In this document: piece after piece, positions 23,409 through 32,623 of the stretch
Layout: every line of letters begins with the position of its first letter
Position numbering within the stretch: position 1 is the stretch's first letter
Source of the DNA: Saccharothrix coeruleofusca
GTDB taxonomy: Bacteria > Actinomycetota > Actinomycetes > Mycobacteriales > Pseudonocardiaceae
Direction of reading: 5' to 3'
Assembly: GCF_014648515.1 (NCBI RefSeq)
Contig: NZ_BMRG01000003.1
Location: forward strand, 358,404-393,749
Length of the DNA stretch: 35,346 bases
Position numbers and translations under genes: made by a program
The notes under the pieces: model-generated
What the model saw: only the letters and a program-made list of their open reading frames with translations
What the model was told of the DNA's origin: nothing
Databases searched by the model: none

Positions 23409-23477
23409 GTCAGCCGTGAAGCTGAAGCCATGAACGCGCGACGTTAAGACGAGGTCGACGGGACTGCCGCCGACCTC
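23405..23477 (+). promoter_or_regulatory. infB leader: two mini-ORFs and a hairpin
   Basis: Between ylxR and infB are two minimal ORFs: ATG at 23405 overlapping the ylxR stop (MSQP, stop at 23417-23419) and ATG at 23430 (MNARR, stop at 23445-23447). They are followed by a hairpin: GAGGTCG (23451-23457) with CGACCTC (23471-23477), plus an inner CGG/CCG and loop GACTG. The infB ribosome-binding site GAGGAG comes 8 bases after it. This resembles a translational attenuator; function is inferred. Confidence 0.4.
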
Positions 23478-23494
23478 ATCACCTGAGGAGAGCA

Positions 23495-26400
23495 GTGGCA
23501 GGCAAGGCCCGTGTGCATGAGCTCGCGAAAGAGCTCGGTGTCACCAGCAAGGAACTACTGAGCAAGCTCGCCGACCAGGGCGAGTACGTCAAGTCCGCGT
23601 CCAGCACCGTCGAGGCCCCGGTGGCCCGTCGACTGCGCGACGCCTACGCCAAGTCCGAGGCGAAGCCCAAGTCCGGCGCTCGCCCGGCCCCCCCGAAGCC
23701 GCAGGCCCCGCAGCAGCAGCCCGCTGCCGCGCAGCCCGGTGCCCGTCCCGAGCAGCCCCGGCCGTCCGCGCCGGTGGGCAAGCCCGGTCCGCGCCCGATG
23801 CCCGGCCCGCGCCCGCAGGCCCCGAAGCCGGCCCCCAAGCCCGCTCCGGCGGCCCAGCCGCAGGCCCCGGCCGCGCGTCCGCAGGCCCCGGCGCCTCAGC
23901 CGCAGGCTCCGGCCGCGCAGCAGCAGGCTCCGGCCCCGGCGGCGCAGCCGCAGGCCCCCGCCGCGCAGCAGCAGGCTCCGGCCGCGCGTTCGCAGGCCCC
24001 GGCGCCCCAGGCGCCGAAGCCGGCAGGCCCCCGGCCCGGCCCGCGTCCGCAGCAGCAGCCCGCTGCCGCGCAGCAGAACCCGTCCGTGGTGCCGCCCCGG
24101 CCCCAGGCTCCCAAGCCGCAGGGCCCGCGTCCGCCGCGTCCGGGCAACAACCCCTTCGGCGTCGGCGGCGGCGCCCCCGCGCCGCGGCCCAGCGCCCCGC
24201 GCCCGGCCGCGCCCAGCGGTCCCGGTGGCGAGCGCGGCCCGGCGCCCAAGCCCGGTGACCCGCGTCCGGCCCCGCGTCCCGGCGGCTCCGCCGGTTCCGG
24301 CGGGCCCCGGCCCAACCCCGGCAACATGCCGCCCAGGCCCAACCCCGGCATGATGCCCGGCCGCCCGGCCGGTCCGCGTCCCGGCGGCGGTGGCGGTCGT
24401 CCCGGCCCCGGTGGCGGCGGTGGCCGTCCCGGCGGTGGCGGCGGTCGTCCCGGCGGCGGTGGCGGCGGCTTCCGCGGCGGTCCCGGTGGCGGCGGCGGTG
24501 GCGGTGGCTTCCGCGGTGGCCCCGGTGGTGGCGGCGGCGGTGGCGGTGGCTTCCGCGGCGGTCCCGGCGGTGGCGGCGGCGCCCCGGCCGGTGGTGGTGG
24601 CGGCTTCCGCGGCCGTCCCGGCGGCGGTGGCCCCGGTGGTCGCGGCGGCACGGCGGGCGCGTTCGGCCGTCCCGGTGGTCCGGCGCGGCGCGGGCGCAAG
24701 TCCAAGCGCCAGAAGCGCCAGGAGTACATGGACAACATGCAGGCGCCCTCGGTCGGTGGCGTCCGCCTGCCCAAGGGCAGCGGCGAGACCATCCGGCTGC
24801 CGCGCGGCGCCTCGCTGACCGACTTCGCCGACAAGATCAACGCCAACCCGGCTTCGCTGGTGCAGGTGCTGTTCCACCTCGGCGAGATGGTCACCGCGAC
24901 GCAGTCCGTCTCCGACGAGATCCTGGAGCTGCTCGGCTCCGAGATGAACTACAACGTGCAGGTCGTGTCCCCCGAGGAGGAGGACCGCGAGCTGCTGGAG
25001 ACCTTCGACATCACCTACGGCGAGGACGCGGGTGACGAGGGCGACCTCCAGGTCCGCCCGCCGGTGGTCACCGTCATGGGTCACGTCGACCACGGCAAGA
25101 CGCGCCTGCTGGACACCATCCGCAAGACGAAGGTGGCCGAGGGCGAGGCGGGTGGCATCACCCAGCACATCGGCGCCTACCAGGTGGAGACCGAGCTGGA
25201 GGGCACCCCCCGGCTCATCACCTTCATCGACACGCCGGGTCACGAGGCGTTCACCGCCATGCGTGCCCGCGGTGCCAACTCGACCGACATCGCGGTCATC
25301 GTGGTGGCGGCCGACGACGGTGTGATGCCGCAGACGGTGGAGGCGATCAACCACGCCCAGGCGGCCAACGCGCCGATCGTGGTCGCGGTCAACAAGATCG
25401 ACAAGGAGGGGGCCAACCCCGCCAAGATCCGCCAGCAGCTCACCGAGTACGGGCTGGTCGCCGAGGAGTACGGCGGCGACACCATGTTCGTGGACATCTC
25501 GGCCAAGCAGGGCATCAACATCGACGGCCTGCTGGAGGCGATCCTGCTGACCGCCGACGCGTCGCTGGACCTGCGGGCCAACCCCGAGATGGAGGCCCAG
25601 GGCGTCGCCATCGAGGCGCACCTGGACCGCGGTCGCGGCCCGGTGGCCACGGTGCTGGTGCAGCGCGGCACGCTGCGGGTCGGCGACTCGATCGTCGCGG
25701 GCGACGCCTACGGCCGCGTCCGCCGCATGGTCGACGAGTACGGCGCGGACGTCACCGAGGCGTACCCGTCGCGGCCGGTGCTGGTCATCGGTCTGACGTC
25801 GGTGCCGCGCGCCGGTGACACCTTCCTGGTGGTGGAGGAGGACCGGGTGGCCCGGCAGATCGCCGAGCGCCGCCAGGCCCGCACCCGCAACGCGCAGAAC
25901 GCCGCCAAGCGCAAGCGCGTCAGCCTGGAGGACCTGGACGCCGCGCTGAAGGAGACCAGCCAGCTCACCCTGATCATCAAGGGCGACAACTCGGGCACCG
26001 TCGAGGCCCTGGAAGACGCCCTGATGAAGATCGAGGTCGGCGACGACGTCGAGCTGCGGGTCATCCACCGCGGTGTCGGTGGCATCACCGAGGGCGACAT
26101 CAACCTCGCCGTCGCGGGTAGCGCCATCGTCCTGGGCTTCAACGTCCGGGCCGAGGGCAAGGCCACCGAGCTGGCCAACCGCGAAGGCGTGGACGTCCGC
26201 TACTACACGGTGATCTACCAGGCGATCGACGAGATCGAGCAGGCCCTCAAGGGCATGCTCAAGCCGGAGTACGAGGAGGTCCAGCTGGGCCGCGCGGAGA
26301 TCCGCGAGGTCTTCAAGTCCTCCAAGGTCGGCACGATCGCGGGCTGCATGGTGCTCTCGGGCGAGATCCGCCGCAACGCGCGGGCCCGCCTGCTGCGCGA

Positions 26401-26572
26401 CAACAACGTGGTCCAGGAGAACCTGCCGATCAGCTCGCTGCGGCGGTTCAAGGACGACGCGACCGAGGTCCGCGAGGGCTTCGAGTGCGGTCTGACGCTC
26501 GGCAACTACGCCGACCTGAAGGTCGGCGACGTCATCGAGACGTTCGAGATGCGCGAGAAGCCGCGCGCCTGA
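23495..26572 (+). CDS. infB: Translation initiation factor IF-2
   Basis: GTPase that brings initiator tRNA to the ribosome. GTG at 23495 with GAGGAG 5 bases upstream; 1025 residues, in the long actinobacterial range. Layout: IF2-N domain (1-55, [22 protein letters not shown]), Pro/Ala/Gln-rich linker (about 60-215), Pro/Gly/Arg region, Gly-rich FRGGP repeats (about 296-390), basic stretch [18 protein letters not shown], second IF2-N-like domain (about 430-490), then the G domain with G1 GHVDHGKT (529-536), G3 DTPGH (579-583), G4 NKID (633-636) and G5 SAK (669-671). Domains II, III and IV (initiator tRNA binding) follow. The conserved core is complete. Confidence 0.98.
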   Translation: MAGKARVHELAKELGVTSKELLSKLADQGEYVKSASSTVEAPVARRLRDAYAKSEAKPKSGARPAPPKPQAPQQQPAAAQPGARPEQPRPSAPVGKPGPRPMPGPRPQAPKPAPKPAPAAQPQAPAARPQAPAPQPQAPAAQQQAPAPAAQPQAPAAQQQAPAARSQAPAPQAPKPAGPRPGPRPQQQPAAAQQNPSVVPPRPQAPKPQGPRPPRPGNNPFGVGGGAPAPRPSAPRPAAPSGPGGERGPAPKPGDPRPAPRPGGSAGSGGPRPNPGNMPPRPNPGMMPGRPAGPRPGGGGGRPGPGGGGGRPGGGGGRPGGGGGGFRGGPGGGGGGGGFRGGPGGGGGGGGGFRGGPGGGGGAPAGGGGGFRGRPGGGGPGGRGGTAGAFGRPGGPARRGRKSKRQKRQEYMDNMQAPSVGGVRLPKGSGETIRLPRGASLTDFADKINANPASLVQVLFHLGEMVTATQSVSDEILELLGSEMNYNVQVVSPEEEDRELLETFDITYGEDAGDEGDLQVRPPVVTVMGHVDHGKTRLLDTIRKTKVAEGEAGGITQHIGAYQVETELEGTPRLITFIDTPGHEAFTAMRARGANSTDIAVIVVAADDGVMPQTVEAINHAQAANAPIVVAVNKIDKEGANPAKIRQQLTEYGLVAEEYGGDTMFVDISAKQGINIDGLLEAILLTADASLDLRANPEMEAQGVAIEAHLDRGRGPVATVLVQRGTLRVGDSIVAGDAYGRVRRMVDEYGADVTEAYPSRPVLVIGLTSVPRAGDTFLVVEEDRVARQIAERRQARTRNAQNAAKRKRVSLEDLDAALKETSQLTLIIKGDNSGTVEALEDALMKIEVGDDVELRVIHRGVGGITEGDINLAVAGSAIVLGFNVRAEGKATELANREGVDVRYYTVIYQAIDEIEQALKGMLKPEYEEVQLGRAEIREVFKSSKVGTIAGCMVLSGEIRRNARARLLRDNNVVQENLPISSLRRFKDDATEVREGFECGLTLGNYADLKVGDVIETFEMREKPRA
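23684..24130 (+). repeat. Pro/Ala/Gln low-complexity repeats in infB
   Basis: Encodes about 150 residues built of PQAPA, QQQAPA and QPQAPA units, with matching imperfect DNA repeats (gcgcagcagcaggctccggcc-type blocks shortened or shifted). It is an extended flexible linker between the N-terminal domain and the G domain. Copy number is likely variable between strains. Confidence 0.8.
24382..24660 (+). repeat. Gly-rich FRGGP repeats in infB
   Basis: Encodes a run of glycines punctuated by four FRG cores (Phe326, Phe339, Phe353, Phe371) in the pattern [13 protein letters not shown]. It resembles eukaryotic RGG/FRG RNA-binding tails. The DNA is nearly pure GGC/GGT codons and prone to slippage and sequencing error. 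Confidence 0.85.
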
Positions 26573-26586
26573 TCGTCCCACCCGGT

Positions 26587-26617
26587 GCACGGGGCCGTCC
26601 TGGTGGCGGCCCCGTGC
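26587..26617 (+). terminator. Terminator after infB
   Basis: GCACGGGGCCG (26587-26597) pairs perfectly with CGGCCCCGTGC (26607-26617) around a 9-base loop, 14 bases past the infB stop. It lies inside the conserved operon and so probably attenuates rather than ends transcription into the DUF503 gene and rbfA. Confidence 0.7.
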
Positions 26618-26644
26618 CCATGAGCGCACACCTGCGGTGATCAC

Positions 26645-26941
26645 TTGTTCGTGGGAGCACTGGAGCTGGACGTCCTGCTCGGCGACGTCCACTCGCTCAA
26701 GCAGAAGCGGTCGGTGGTCCGACCGGTCGTGGCCGAGCTGCGCCGCAAGTTCGAGGTGGCCGTGGCCGAGGCCGGGCACCTGGACCTGCACCGCCGCGCC
26801 CTGATCGGAGTGGCGGCGGTGGCCGCGGACGCCGAGCATGTCAGGGAAGTCCTCGTCGCCTGCGAGCGGCTGGTAGCCGGACGACCCGAACTGGAACTGC
26901 TCTCCGCCCACCACAGGCTGGTCGGGCCGGAGGACGAGTAG
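26645..26941 (+). CDS. DUF503 (YlxP-like) protein
   Basis: 98 residues from a TTG at 26645, chosen because family members begin M-aromatic-V-G, here [21 protein letters not shown]; a GTG at 26651 would remove that motif. The conserved core is [35 protein letters not shown]503/YlxP proteins sit between infB and rbfA in many Gram-positive bacteria; the exact function is not settled. The rbfA GTG follows 17 bases after the stop. Confidence 0.88.
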   Translation: MFVGALELDVLLGDVHSLKQKRSVVRPVVAELRRKFEVAVAEAGHLDLHRRALIGVAAVAADAEHVREVLVACERLVAGRPELELLSAHHRLVGPEDE

Positions 26942-26958
26942 GAAGAGGAGGGAGCGCC

Positions 26959-27408
26959 GTGGCCGACCAGGCACGGGCTCGCAGGCTGGCCAAGCGGATC
27001 TCGCAGATCGTCGCCTCCGCGCTGGAGCACGAGGTCAAGGACCCGAGGCTGGCCAGGGTCACGATCACCGACACCAAGGTGACCGGCGACCTGCACGACG
27101 CCACCGTCTACTACACCGTGCTCGGCGAGAAGCTCGACGCCGAGCCGGACTTCGCCGGGGCCGCCGCCGCGCTGGAGAAGGCCAAGGGCGTGCTGCGCAC
27201 CATGGTCGGCCAGCAGACCGGGGTGCGGTTCACGCCGACCCTGTCCTTCGTCACCGACACCGTGCCCGACGAGGCGCGGCGGATGGACGAGCTGCTGGCC
27301 AAGGCGCGCGAGGCGGACGCCGAGGTGGCCAGGATCGCTTCGGGGGCCGAACCCGCGGGTGAGGCCGACCCGTACAAGCCGCCGCGCGAGACCGAGGAAT
27401 CGGACTAG
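26959..27408 (+). CDS. rbfA: 30S ribosome-binding factor RbfA
   Basis: Cold-shock associated factor that binds the 30S subunit and helps 16S rRNA 5'-end maturation. GTG at 26959 has GGAGGGAG upstream; 149 residues. Family features: [89 protein letters not shown]. The KH-like fold ends near residue 120 and an acidic tail follows. Standard neighbour of infB. Confidence 0.96.
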   Translation: MADQARARRLAKRISQIVASALEHEVKDPRLARVTITDTKVTGDLHDATVYYTVLGEKLDAEPDFAGAAAALEKAKGVLRTMVGQQTGVRFTPTLSFVTDTVPDEARRMDELLAKAREADAEVARIASGAEPAGEADPYKPPRETEESD

Positions 27409-27419
27409 CGTTCCGGGGC

Positions 27420-28427
27420 GTGTCCCACGACCTGACCGCCGACCCGCCCGCCGACCTGAGCGCGGCCGTCGACGCCGCCGCCCGCGTGCTGGCGGACGCC
27501 GCCGACGTCACCCTGCTGGCCCACGTCAACCCCGACGCCGACGCGCTGGGCAGCGCCCTGGCCCTGGGCCTGGTGCTGCACCGGCGCGGGGCGCGGGTGC
27601 GGGTGTCCTTCGGCGCGCCGGAGGAGGTGCCCGAGACGCTGCGCGGCCTGGACGCGGCGGGACTGCTCGTCCCGGCCGCCGAGGTGCCCGCCGCGCCGCC
27701 GCTGCTGGTGGCGCTGGACACCGCAAGCGTGGACCGGCTCGGCCCGCTGGGCGACCGGGTGACCACCGCCGGGCAGGTCGTGGTGCTGGACCACCACGTG
27801 TCCAACCCCGGTTTCGGCACGGTCAACGTGGTCGACGCCCGCGCCGAGGCGACCACGCTGGTGGTGCTGCGGGTGCTCGACGCGATGGGCGTGGAGCTGG
27901 ACGAGCCGGTGGCCCGCTGCCTGTACGCGGGGCTGGTCACCGACACCCGCTCGTTCCGGCACGCGGGCGCGGCGGCGCACCGCGTGGCCGCGCGGCTGAT
28001 CGAGGCGGGCGTGGACCCGGATGCGGTGGTCCGGCCGCTGATGGACGCCCACCCGTTCGGCTACCTGGCCATGGTGGCCAAGGTGCTGGCGCGGGCGGAG
28101 CTGGACCGCGCGGCGGCGGGCGGACGCGGCCTGGTGCACGCCGTGGTGACCCGCGAGGACTCCGCCGGGTTGCGCCCCGAGGAGGTCGAGAGCGTGGTCG
28201 ACCTGGTGCGCACCACCGCCGAGGCCGAGGTCGCCGCCGTGCTCAAGGAGCTGCGGCCGGGCACGTGGTCGGTGTCGCTGCGCGCGGTGCGCGCGGTGGA
28301 CGTGGGCCGGGTGGCCCAGCTGCTGGGCGGCGGCGGGCACCGGCTGGCGGCCGGGTTCACCGCGGGCGGCCCGGCGGAGGCGGTCGTGGCCGACATCAAG
28401 GCGGCGTTGGCCGGGGTGGCCGGCTGA
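27420..28427 (+). CDS. nrnA: DHH-family phosphoesterase (NrnA-like oligoribonuclease/pAp phosphatase)
   Basis: Degrades short RNA or dinucleotides and 3'-phosphoadenosine-5'-phosphate in relatives. GTG at 27420, 11 bases after rbfA; 335 residues. Metal-binding motifs: HVNPDADALGS, VALDTASVDR, LDHHVSN (DHH motif), GLVTDTRSF, and the DHHA1 substrate motif GGGGHRLAAGF near the C-terminus. It corresponds to Rv2837c, next to rbfA, in M. tuberculosis. Substrate assignment is by family. Confidence 0.93.
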   Translation: MSHDLTADPPADLSAAVDAAARVLADAADVTLLAHVNPDADALGSALALGLVLHRRGARVRVSFGAPEEVPETLRGLDAAGLLVPAAEVPAAPPLLVALDTASVDRLGPLGDRVTTAGQVVVLDHHVSNPGFGTVNVVDARAEATTLVVLRVLDAMGVELDEPVARCLYAGLVTDTRSFRHAGAAAHRVAARLIEAGVDPDAVVRPLMDAHPFGYLAMVAKVLARAELDRAAAGGRGLVHAVVTREDSAGLRPEEVESVVDLVRTTAEAEVAAVLKELRPGTWSVSLRAVRAVDVGRVAQLLGGGGHRLAAGFTAGGPAEAVVADIKAALAGVAG

Positions 28428-28473
28428 GTTCACCGAACTGTCGGACCCCTGTGCTTGGCTGGTGGCATTCCAC

Positions 28474-29796
28474 GTGGACGGGGGTCGGGCGGTGGCGGAG
28501 CGGGTGCCCGCGCGCAGGGTGGTCGGGTTGGCGGTGCCCGCGCTGGGCGTGCTGGCGGCCGAGCCGCTGTACGTGCTGGTCGACACGGCGGTGGTGGGCC
28601 ACCTCGGCGCGCTGCCGCTGGCGGGCCTGGCGCTGGGCGGTGTGCTGTTCACCCAGGTCGCCACCCAGCTGACCTTCCTGTCCTACGGCACCACCGCGCG
28701 CACCGCCCGGCTGTTCGGCGCGGGCCGCCGGGCCGAGGCGGTCGAGGAGGGCGTGCAGGCGACCTGGCTGGCGCTGGCGGTGGGCGCGCTGGTGGTGGTG
28801 CTGGGCCAGCTGCTGGCCGGACCGGCCGCGCGGCTGCTGGCGGGCGAGGGCCCGGTGGCCGCCGCCGCGGTGAGCTGGCTGCGCATCGCCCTGTTCGGCG
28901 CGCCGTTCGTGCTGGTCACGATGGCGGGCAACGGGTGGATGCGCGGCGTGCAGGACACCGTGCGCCCGCTGCGGTACGTGCTGCTGGGCAACGGCCTGTC
29001 GGCGGTGCTGTGCCCGCTGCTGGTGCACGTGGCGGGGTGGGGCCTGGAGGGTTCCGCGGTGGCCAACGTGGTCGCCCAGGTGCTGTCCGCCTGCCTCTTC
29101 TTCCGCGCGCTGATCGTCGAGCGCGTCCCGCTGCGCCCCGTCCCGCACCTGATGCGCGCCCAGCTGGGCATGGGGCGCGACCTGGTGCTGCGCAGCCTGG
29201 CGTTCCAGGCGTGCTTCCTCTCGGCGGCCTCGGTGGCGGCTCGGACGTCGGTGTCGGCCGTCGGCGCGCACCAGGTGGTCCTGCAGCTGTGGACGTTCCT
29301 GGCGCTGGTGCTCGACTCGCTGGCGATCGCGGCGCAGTCGATCGTGGGCGCGTTCCTCGGCGCGGGGCGGCGGGCCGAGGCCAGGCGCTTCGCGTGGCAG
29401 GTGACCGGGTACGGGCTGGCGTTCGGCGCGGCGCTGGGCGTGCTGTTCGCCGCGCTGTCCGGGGTGCTGCCGGGGGTGTTCACCAGCGATCCGGGCGTGC
29501 TGGCCGAGGTGCCGCGCGCGTGGTGGTTCTTCGTGGCGCTGCAGCCGGTGGCCGGGGTGGTGTTCGCCCTGGACGGCGTGCTGCTGGGGGCCGGTGACGC
29601 GGCGTTCCTGCGCACCGCGACCCTGGTGTCGGCGGCGGTCGGGTTCCTGCCGCTGATCTGGGCGTCGCTGGCGTTCGGCTGGGGGCTGGCGGGGATCTGG
29701 ACCGGGCTGTCGGCGTTCATGGTGCTGCGCCTGGTGAGCCTGCTGGTGCGGACCCGCTCGGGCGGTTGGGCGGTGGTGGGCGTGGCCGTGCGGTGA
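28474..29796 (+). CDS. dinF: MATE-family (DinF-like) efflux transporter
   Basis: About 440 residues with twelve hydrophobic segments. I chose GTG 28474, which has GGTGG 8 bases upstream and gives an N-terminus of the length I recall in mycobacterial DinF; GTGs at 28462 and 28492 are alternatives. Features: LAVPALGVLAAEPLYVLVDTAVVGHLG, GNGWMRGVQDTVRPLRYVLLGN, AHQVVLQLWTFLALVLDSLAIAAQ and FALDGVLLGAGDAAFLRT. MATE proteins export cationic drugs or metabolites using Na+ or H+ gradients. Positioned as Rv2836c in the conserved order. Confidence 0.92.
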   Translation: MDGGRAVAERVPARRVVGLAVPALGVLAAEPLYVLVDTAVVGHLGALPLAGLALGGVLFTQVATQLTFLSYGTTARTARLFGAGRRAEAVEEGVQATWLALAVGALVVVLGQLLAGPAARLLAGEGPVAAAAVSWLRIALFGAPFVLVTMAGNGWMRGVQDTVRPLRYVLLGNGLSAVLCPLLVHVAGWGLEGSAVANVVAQVLSACLFFRALIVERVPLRPVPHLMRAQLGMGRDLVLRSLAFQACFLSAASVAARTSVSAVGAHQVVLQLWTFLALVLDSLAIAAQSIVGAFLGAGRRAEARRFAWQVTGYGLAFGAALGVLFAALSGVLPGVFTSDPGVLAEVPRAWWFFVALQPVAGVVFALDGVLLGAGDAAFLRTATLVSAAVGFLPLIWASLAFGWGLAGIWTGLSAFMVLRLVSLLVRTRSGGWAVVGVAVR

Positions 29797-29897
29797 CGAC
29801 GGCGGCTGTGGTGAGGATTACGCCCGGAATCGTTAACACAGGGCAAGTGTTTCCGATGTACGGAATGCCACCGCACCGAGCCGAGGGGACCCCTGCG

Positions 29898-31217
29898 TTG
29901 CCGGTCGATCGCACCACCAAGCGAGCGTGGCTGATCTGGGCCACCGCCGTCACCGTCTACATCGCCGCCGTGTTCCACCGAGCCTCGCTGGGCGTGGCCG
30001 GCCTGGAGGCGTCGGAGCGGTTCGGCGTCGGCCCGGCCGCGCTGAGCACCTTCACCGTGCTCCAGATCGGCCTGTACGCCTTCATGCAGATCCCGACCGG
30101 CCTGCTGGTCGACCGGTTCGGGCCGCGCCGCGTGCTCACCGCCGCCGCGCTGCTCATGGGCCTGGGGCAGGTCCTGTTCGCGCTGGCCCACTCCTACCCG
30201 CTGGGCCTGGCCGCGCGCGCGGTGCTGGGCGTCGGCGACGCGATGACCTGGGTCAGCGTGCTGCGGCTGGCCGCCGCGCACTTCCCGCCGCGCCGGTTCA
30301 CCCTGGTCATGTCGCTGTCCGCGGCGCTGGGCGGCGCGGGCAACCTGGTCGCCACCGTGCCGCTGACGCTGCTGCTGGACAACGCGGGCTGGGCGGCGAC
30401 GTTCCTGGTCGCGGGCGCGGCCACGGCCGTGTACTCGGCGCTGGTGGCGCTGCGGGTGCGCGAAGTCCCCGAAGGCGTGCCGCAGCCGGAGCCGGAGTCG
30501 GTGCCGCTGCGCACGATCGCCAGGCGGGTCGCCGCCGCGTGGCGGGTGCCGGGCACCCGGCTGGGCTTCTGGGTGCACTACACCTCGATGTCCACGCCCG
30601 CCCTGCTCGGCCTGCTGTGGGGCTTCCCGTACCTGGTCGAGGCGCAGGGCATGGCCCGTCCCGAGGCGTCGGCGGTGCTCAGCCTGCTGGTGGTCGTCGC
30701 GATCGTCACCGGTCCGGTGATGGGCGCGGTGATCGCCCGCAAGCCGGAGTGGCGGATGCCGATCGTGGTGGCCTACCTGGTCGTCGCGGTGGTGTGCTGG
30801 GCGCTGCTGCTGGGCTGGCCGGGCGGGGTGCTGCCGGTGCCGCTGCTGGTCGCCGTCTTCGCCGTGCTGGCGCTGGGCAACCCGGCGTCCGGCGTGGCGT
30901 TCGCCCTGGTCCGCGACTACAACCCGCTGCACCGGGTGAGCACCGCCACGGGCGTGGCCAACGTCGGCGGGTTCGCCGCGATCACCGTCTGCGCGCTGGT
31001 CGTGGGCGTGCTGCTGGACCTGGTCGAGCCCATGCCCGCCGCGTCGGCCTACCGCGTCGCGTTCCTGGCCGTGGCCGCGGCGCTGCTGCTCGGCGTGTGG
31101 CGGACCACCGTGTGGTGGCGCCGGGCGCGGGCCGCGGTGTTCGCCGCGGAGGAGCGCGGCGAGCAGGTGCCGGTGCAGATCCGCCGCCGCCGTTGGGACG
31201 TGCTGGCCGACGCCTAA
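29898..31217 (+). CDS. MFS transporter
   Basis: 439 residues from the TTG at 29898, preferred because GAGGGG lies 9 bases upstream and TM1 then starts normally (TKRAWLIWATAVTVYIAAVFHRASLG). In-frame ATGs at 29856 and 29865 would add an odd His/Pro-rich stretch. Twelve TM segments are visible, with the MFS loop 2-3 motif GLLVDRFGPRRVL and RAVLGVGDAMTWVSVLRL in TM4. It is similar to uncharacterised sugar or drug MFS carriers; substrate unknown. The 100 bases upstream contain an AT-rich patch with GTTAAC (around 29832-29837) that may hold its promoter. Its TAA stop doubles as part of a -10 for truB. Confidence 0.88.
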   Translation: MPVDRTTKRAWLIWATAVTVYIAAVFHRASLGVAGLEASERFGVGPAALSTFTVLQIGLYAFMQIPTGLLVDRFGPRRVLTAAALLMGLGQVLFALAHSYPLGLAARAVLGVGDAMTWVSVLRLAAAHFPPRRFTLVMSLSAALGGAGNLVATVPLTLLLDNAGWAATFLVAGAATAVYSALVALRVREVPEGVPQPEPESVPLRTIARRVAAAWRVPGTRLGFWVHYTSMSTPALLGLLWGFPYLVEAQGMARPEASAVLSLLVVVAIVTGPVMGAVIARKPEWRMPIVVAYLVVAVVCWALLLGWPGGVLPVPLLVAVFAVLALGNPASGVAFALVRDYNPLHRVSTATGVANVGGFAAITVCALVVGVLLDLVEPMPAASAYRVAFLAVAAALLLGVWRTTVWWRRARAAVFAAEERGEQVPVQIRRRRWDVLADA

Positions 31218-31228
31218 GATGCTCGGTC

Positions 31229-32128
31229 GTGCCCGCTTCTCCTCGCCCCGCAGTTCCGCCCGGTCTCGTCGTCGTGGACAAGCCCGACGGCATGACCTCC
31301 CACGACGTCGTGGCCAAGGTGCGCCGCATCCTCGGCACCCGCAAGGTCGGCCACGCGGGCACGCTGGACCCGATGGCCACCGGTGTGCTGGTGCTCGGCG
31401 TGGAGCGGGCCACCAAGCTGCTGGGCCACCTGGCGCTGGACAGCAAGGCCTACCTGTCGACCATCCGACTCGGCTCGTCGACCACCACCGACGACGCCGA
31501 GGGCGAGGTGCTGACCACCGCGGACGCCTCCGCGGTGCCCGAGGAGGCGATCCGGGCGGGCGTGGCCAGGCTCACCGGCCCGATCCAGCAGGTGCCCAGC
31601 GCGGTCAGCGCGGTCAAGGTGGACGGCAAGCGCGCCTACGCCAGGGTCCGCGCCGGTGAGGCGGTCGAGCTGCCCGCCCGCGCGGTGACCGTGCACCGGT
31701 TCGACGTGCTGGCGGTCCGCCGCGAGGAGGGCGCCACCGAGCTGGACGTGATGGTCGAGTGCTCCTCGGGCACCTACGTCCGGGCGCTGGCCCGCGACCT
31801 CGGCGCGGACCTGGGCGTGGGGGGCCACCTGGCCGCGCTGCGCCGCACCAGGGTCGGCCCGTTCGACCTGCGGGTGGCCCGGACCCTGCCCCAGCTGGAG
31901 GCCGAGCCCGGCCTGTCGCTGGACCTGGACGCGGCCGTGGCCGCGGCGTTCCCCCGGCGGCAGATCGCGCCGCGCGAGGTGGCCGCGCTGTCCCACGGCC
32001 GCCGCCTGGCCGCGGGCGGCCTGGACGGCACCTACGGCGTGTTCGGCCCCGACGGCCACGTCGTGGCGCTGGCCAAGGACGAGGGCCCGGTGGCCAAGCC
32101 GCTGGTGGTGCTCACCCCGGCGGGCTAG
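31229..32128 (+). CDS. truB: tRNA pseudouridine(55) synthase TruB
   Basis: Makes pseudouridine 55 in the T-loop of tRNAs. GTG at 31229, 299 residues. Motifs: GLVVVDKPDGMTSHDVV, GHAGTLDPMATGVLVLGV with catalytic Asp47, YARVRAGEAVELPAR, VMVECSSGTYVRALARDLG, and a PUA-type C-terminus (REVAALSHGRRL ... GTYGVFGPDGHVVAL). TAAGAT (31215-31220), built partly from the MFS stop codon, lies 8 bases before the GTG and may be a leaderless -10. Confidence 0.96.
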   Translation: MPASPRPAVPPGLVVVDKPDGMTSHDVVAKVRRILGTRKVGHAGTLDPMATGVLVLGVERATKLLGHLALDSKAYLSTIRLGSSTTTDDAEGEVLTTADASAVPEEAIRAGVARLTGPIQQVPSAVSAVKVDGKRAYARVRAGEAVELPARAVTVHRFDVLAVRREEGATELDVMVECSSGTYVRALARDLGADLGVGGHLAALRRTRVGPFDLRVARTLPQLEAEPGLSLDLDAAVAAAFPRRQIAPREVAALSHGRRLAAGGLDGTYGVFGPDGHVVALAKDEGPVAKPLVVLTPAG

Positions 32129-32189
32129 TCCCGTCGGTGAACCCGTCAGGGGGTACGTCCACCCGGCGCGCGCGGCCTACCGTGGGGGC

Positions 32190-32576
32190 ATGGCGAGATG
32201 GGTGTGGCCGACCGCGACGGGCGTGCTGGCGTCGGCGACCGGAGTGGTGGTCAACCTGGCGACGGAGCTGAAGACCAGCTGGTGGGCCTGGGCGGTGGTC
32301 GCGCTGCTCACCGCCGTCGGCGTGCTGGTGGCCCTGCTGGCTCAGCCCGCCGAGCGGCCGGGGCGGGAACCGGAGCGGGAGCAGGAGCCCCCGGCGCCCC
32401 GCGGCGCCGTCCACAACAGCGTGTCCAGCCCCGTGTACGGCACGGTGGTGCAGGCGGGCACCATCGGCGCCTACCACGAGAACCGCCCGCTCACCGTCAA
32501 CCAGAACGCGGTGGCCCGCGACGGCGGCACCGTGCACCAGGCCGGTAGGGACCTGCGCCACGACCCCGGCGCGTGA
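32190..32576 (+). CDS. Small two-TM protein with VVQAG tail
   Basis: 128 residues from the ATG at 32190. Two hydrophobic helices (VWPTATGVLASATGVVVNLA and WWAWAVVALLTAVGVLVALLA), then a charged linker (ERPGREPEREQEPP) and a tail with HNSVSSPVYGTVVQAGTIG and DGGTVHQAGRDL. The tail motif, roughly NxVSGxVxGxVVQAGxI, recurs as a short beta-type segment in actinobacterial proteins, often near NTPase/effector conflict modules; here it stands alone on a membrane hairpin. TACCGT lies 6 bases before the ATG. It is not part of the usual truB-ribF core, so it is an insertion. Function unknown. Confidence 0.75.
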   Translation: MARWVWPTATGVLASATGVVVNLATELKTSWWAWAVVALLTAVGVLVALLAQPAERPGREPEREQEPPAPRGAVHNSVSSPVYGTVVQAGTIGAYHENRPLTVNQNAVARDGGTVHQAGRDLRHDPGA

Positions 32577-32611
32577 GCCGGTTCCCGCGCGAGCCGATCA
32601 TGGCGGCCACG

Positions 32612-32617
32612 TAGGCT
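32612..32617 (+). promoter_or_regulatory. -10 for leaderless ribF transcript
   Basis: TAGGCT at 32612-32617 ends 6 bases before the ribF GTG at 32624, with no Shine-Dalgarno in between. One of seven genes in the window with exactly this spacing. Confidence 0.5.
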
Positions 32618-32623
32618 TCACCC

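Noticed and set aside
23684-24660. Repeats in infB considered as CRISPR or minisatellite
   Set aside because: Units are codon-phased, encode a known IF-2 linker, and lack regular unique spacers.
23555-26974. 1139-codon open frame opposite infB
   Set aside because: Shadow of infB; long Thr/Ala/Gly runs mirror the Gly/Pro-rich linker codons and no domain is recognisable.
28683-30932. About 750-codon minus-strand frame opposite dinF and the MFS gene
   Set aside because: Both sense genes are clear transporters; the antisense product is low-complexity Arg/His/Gln.
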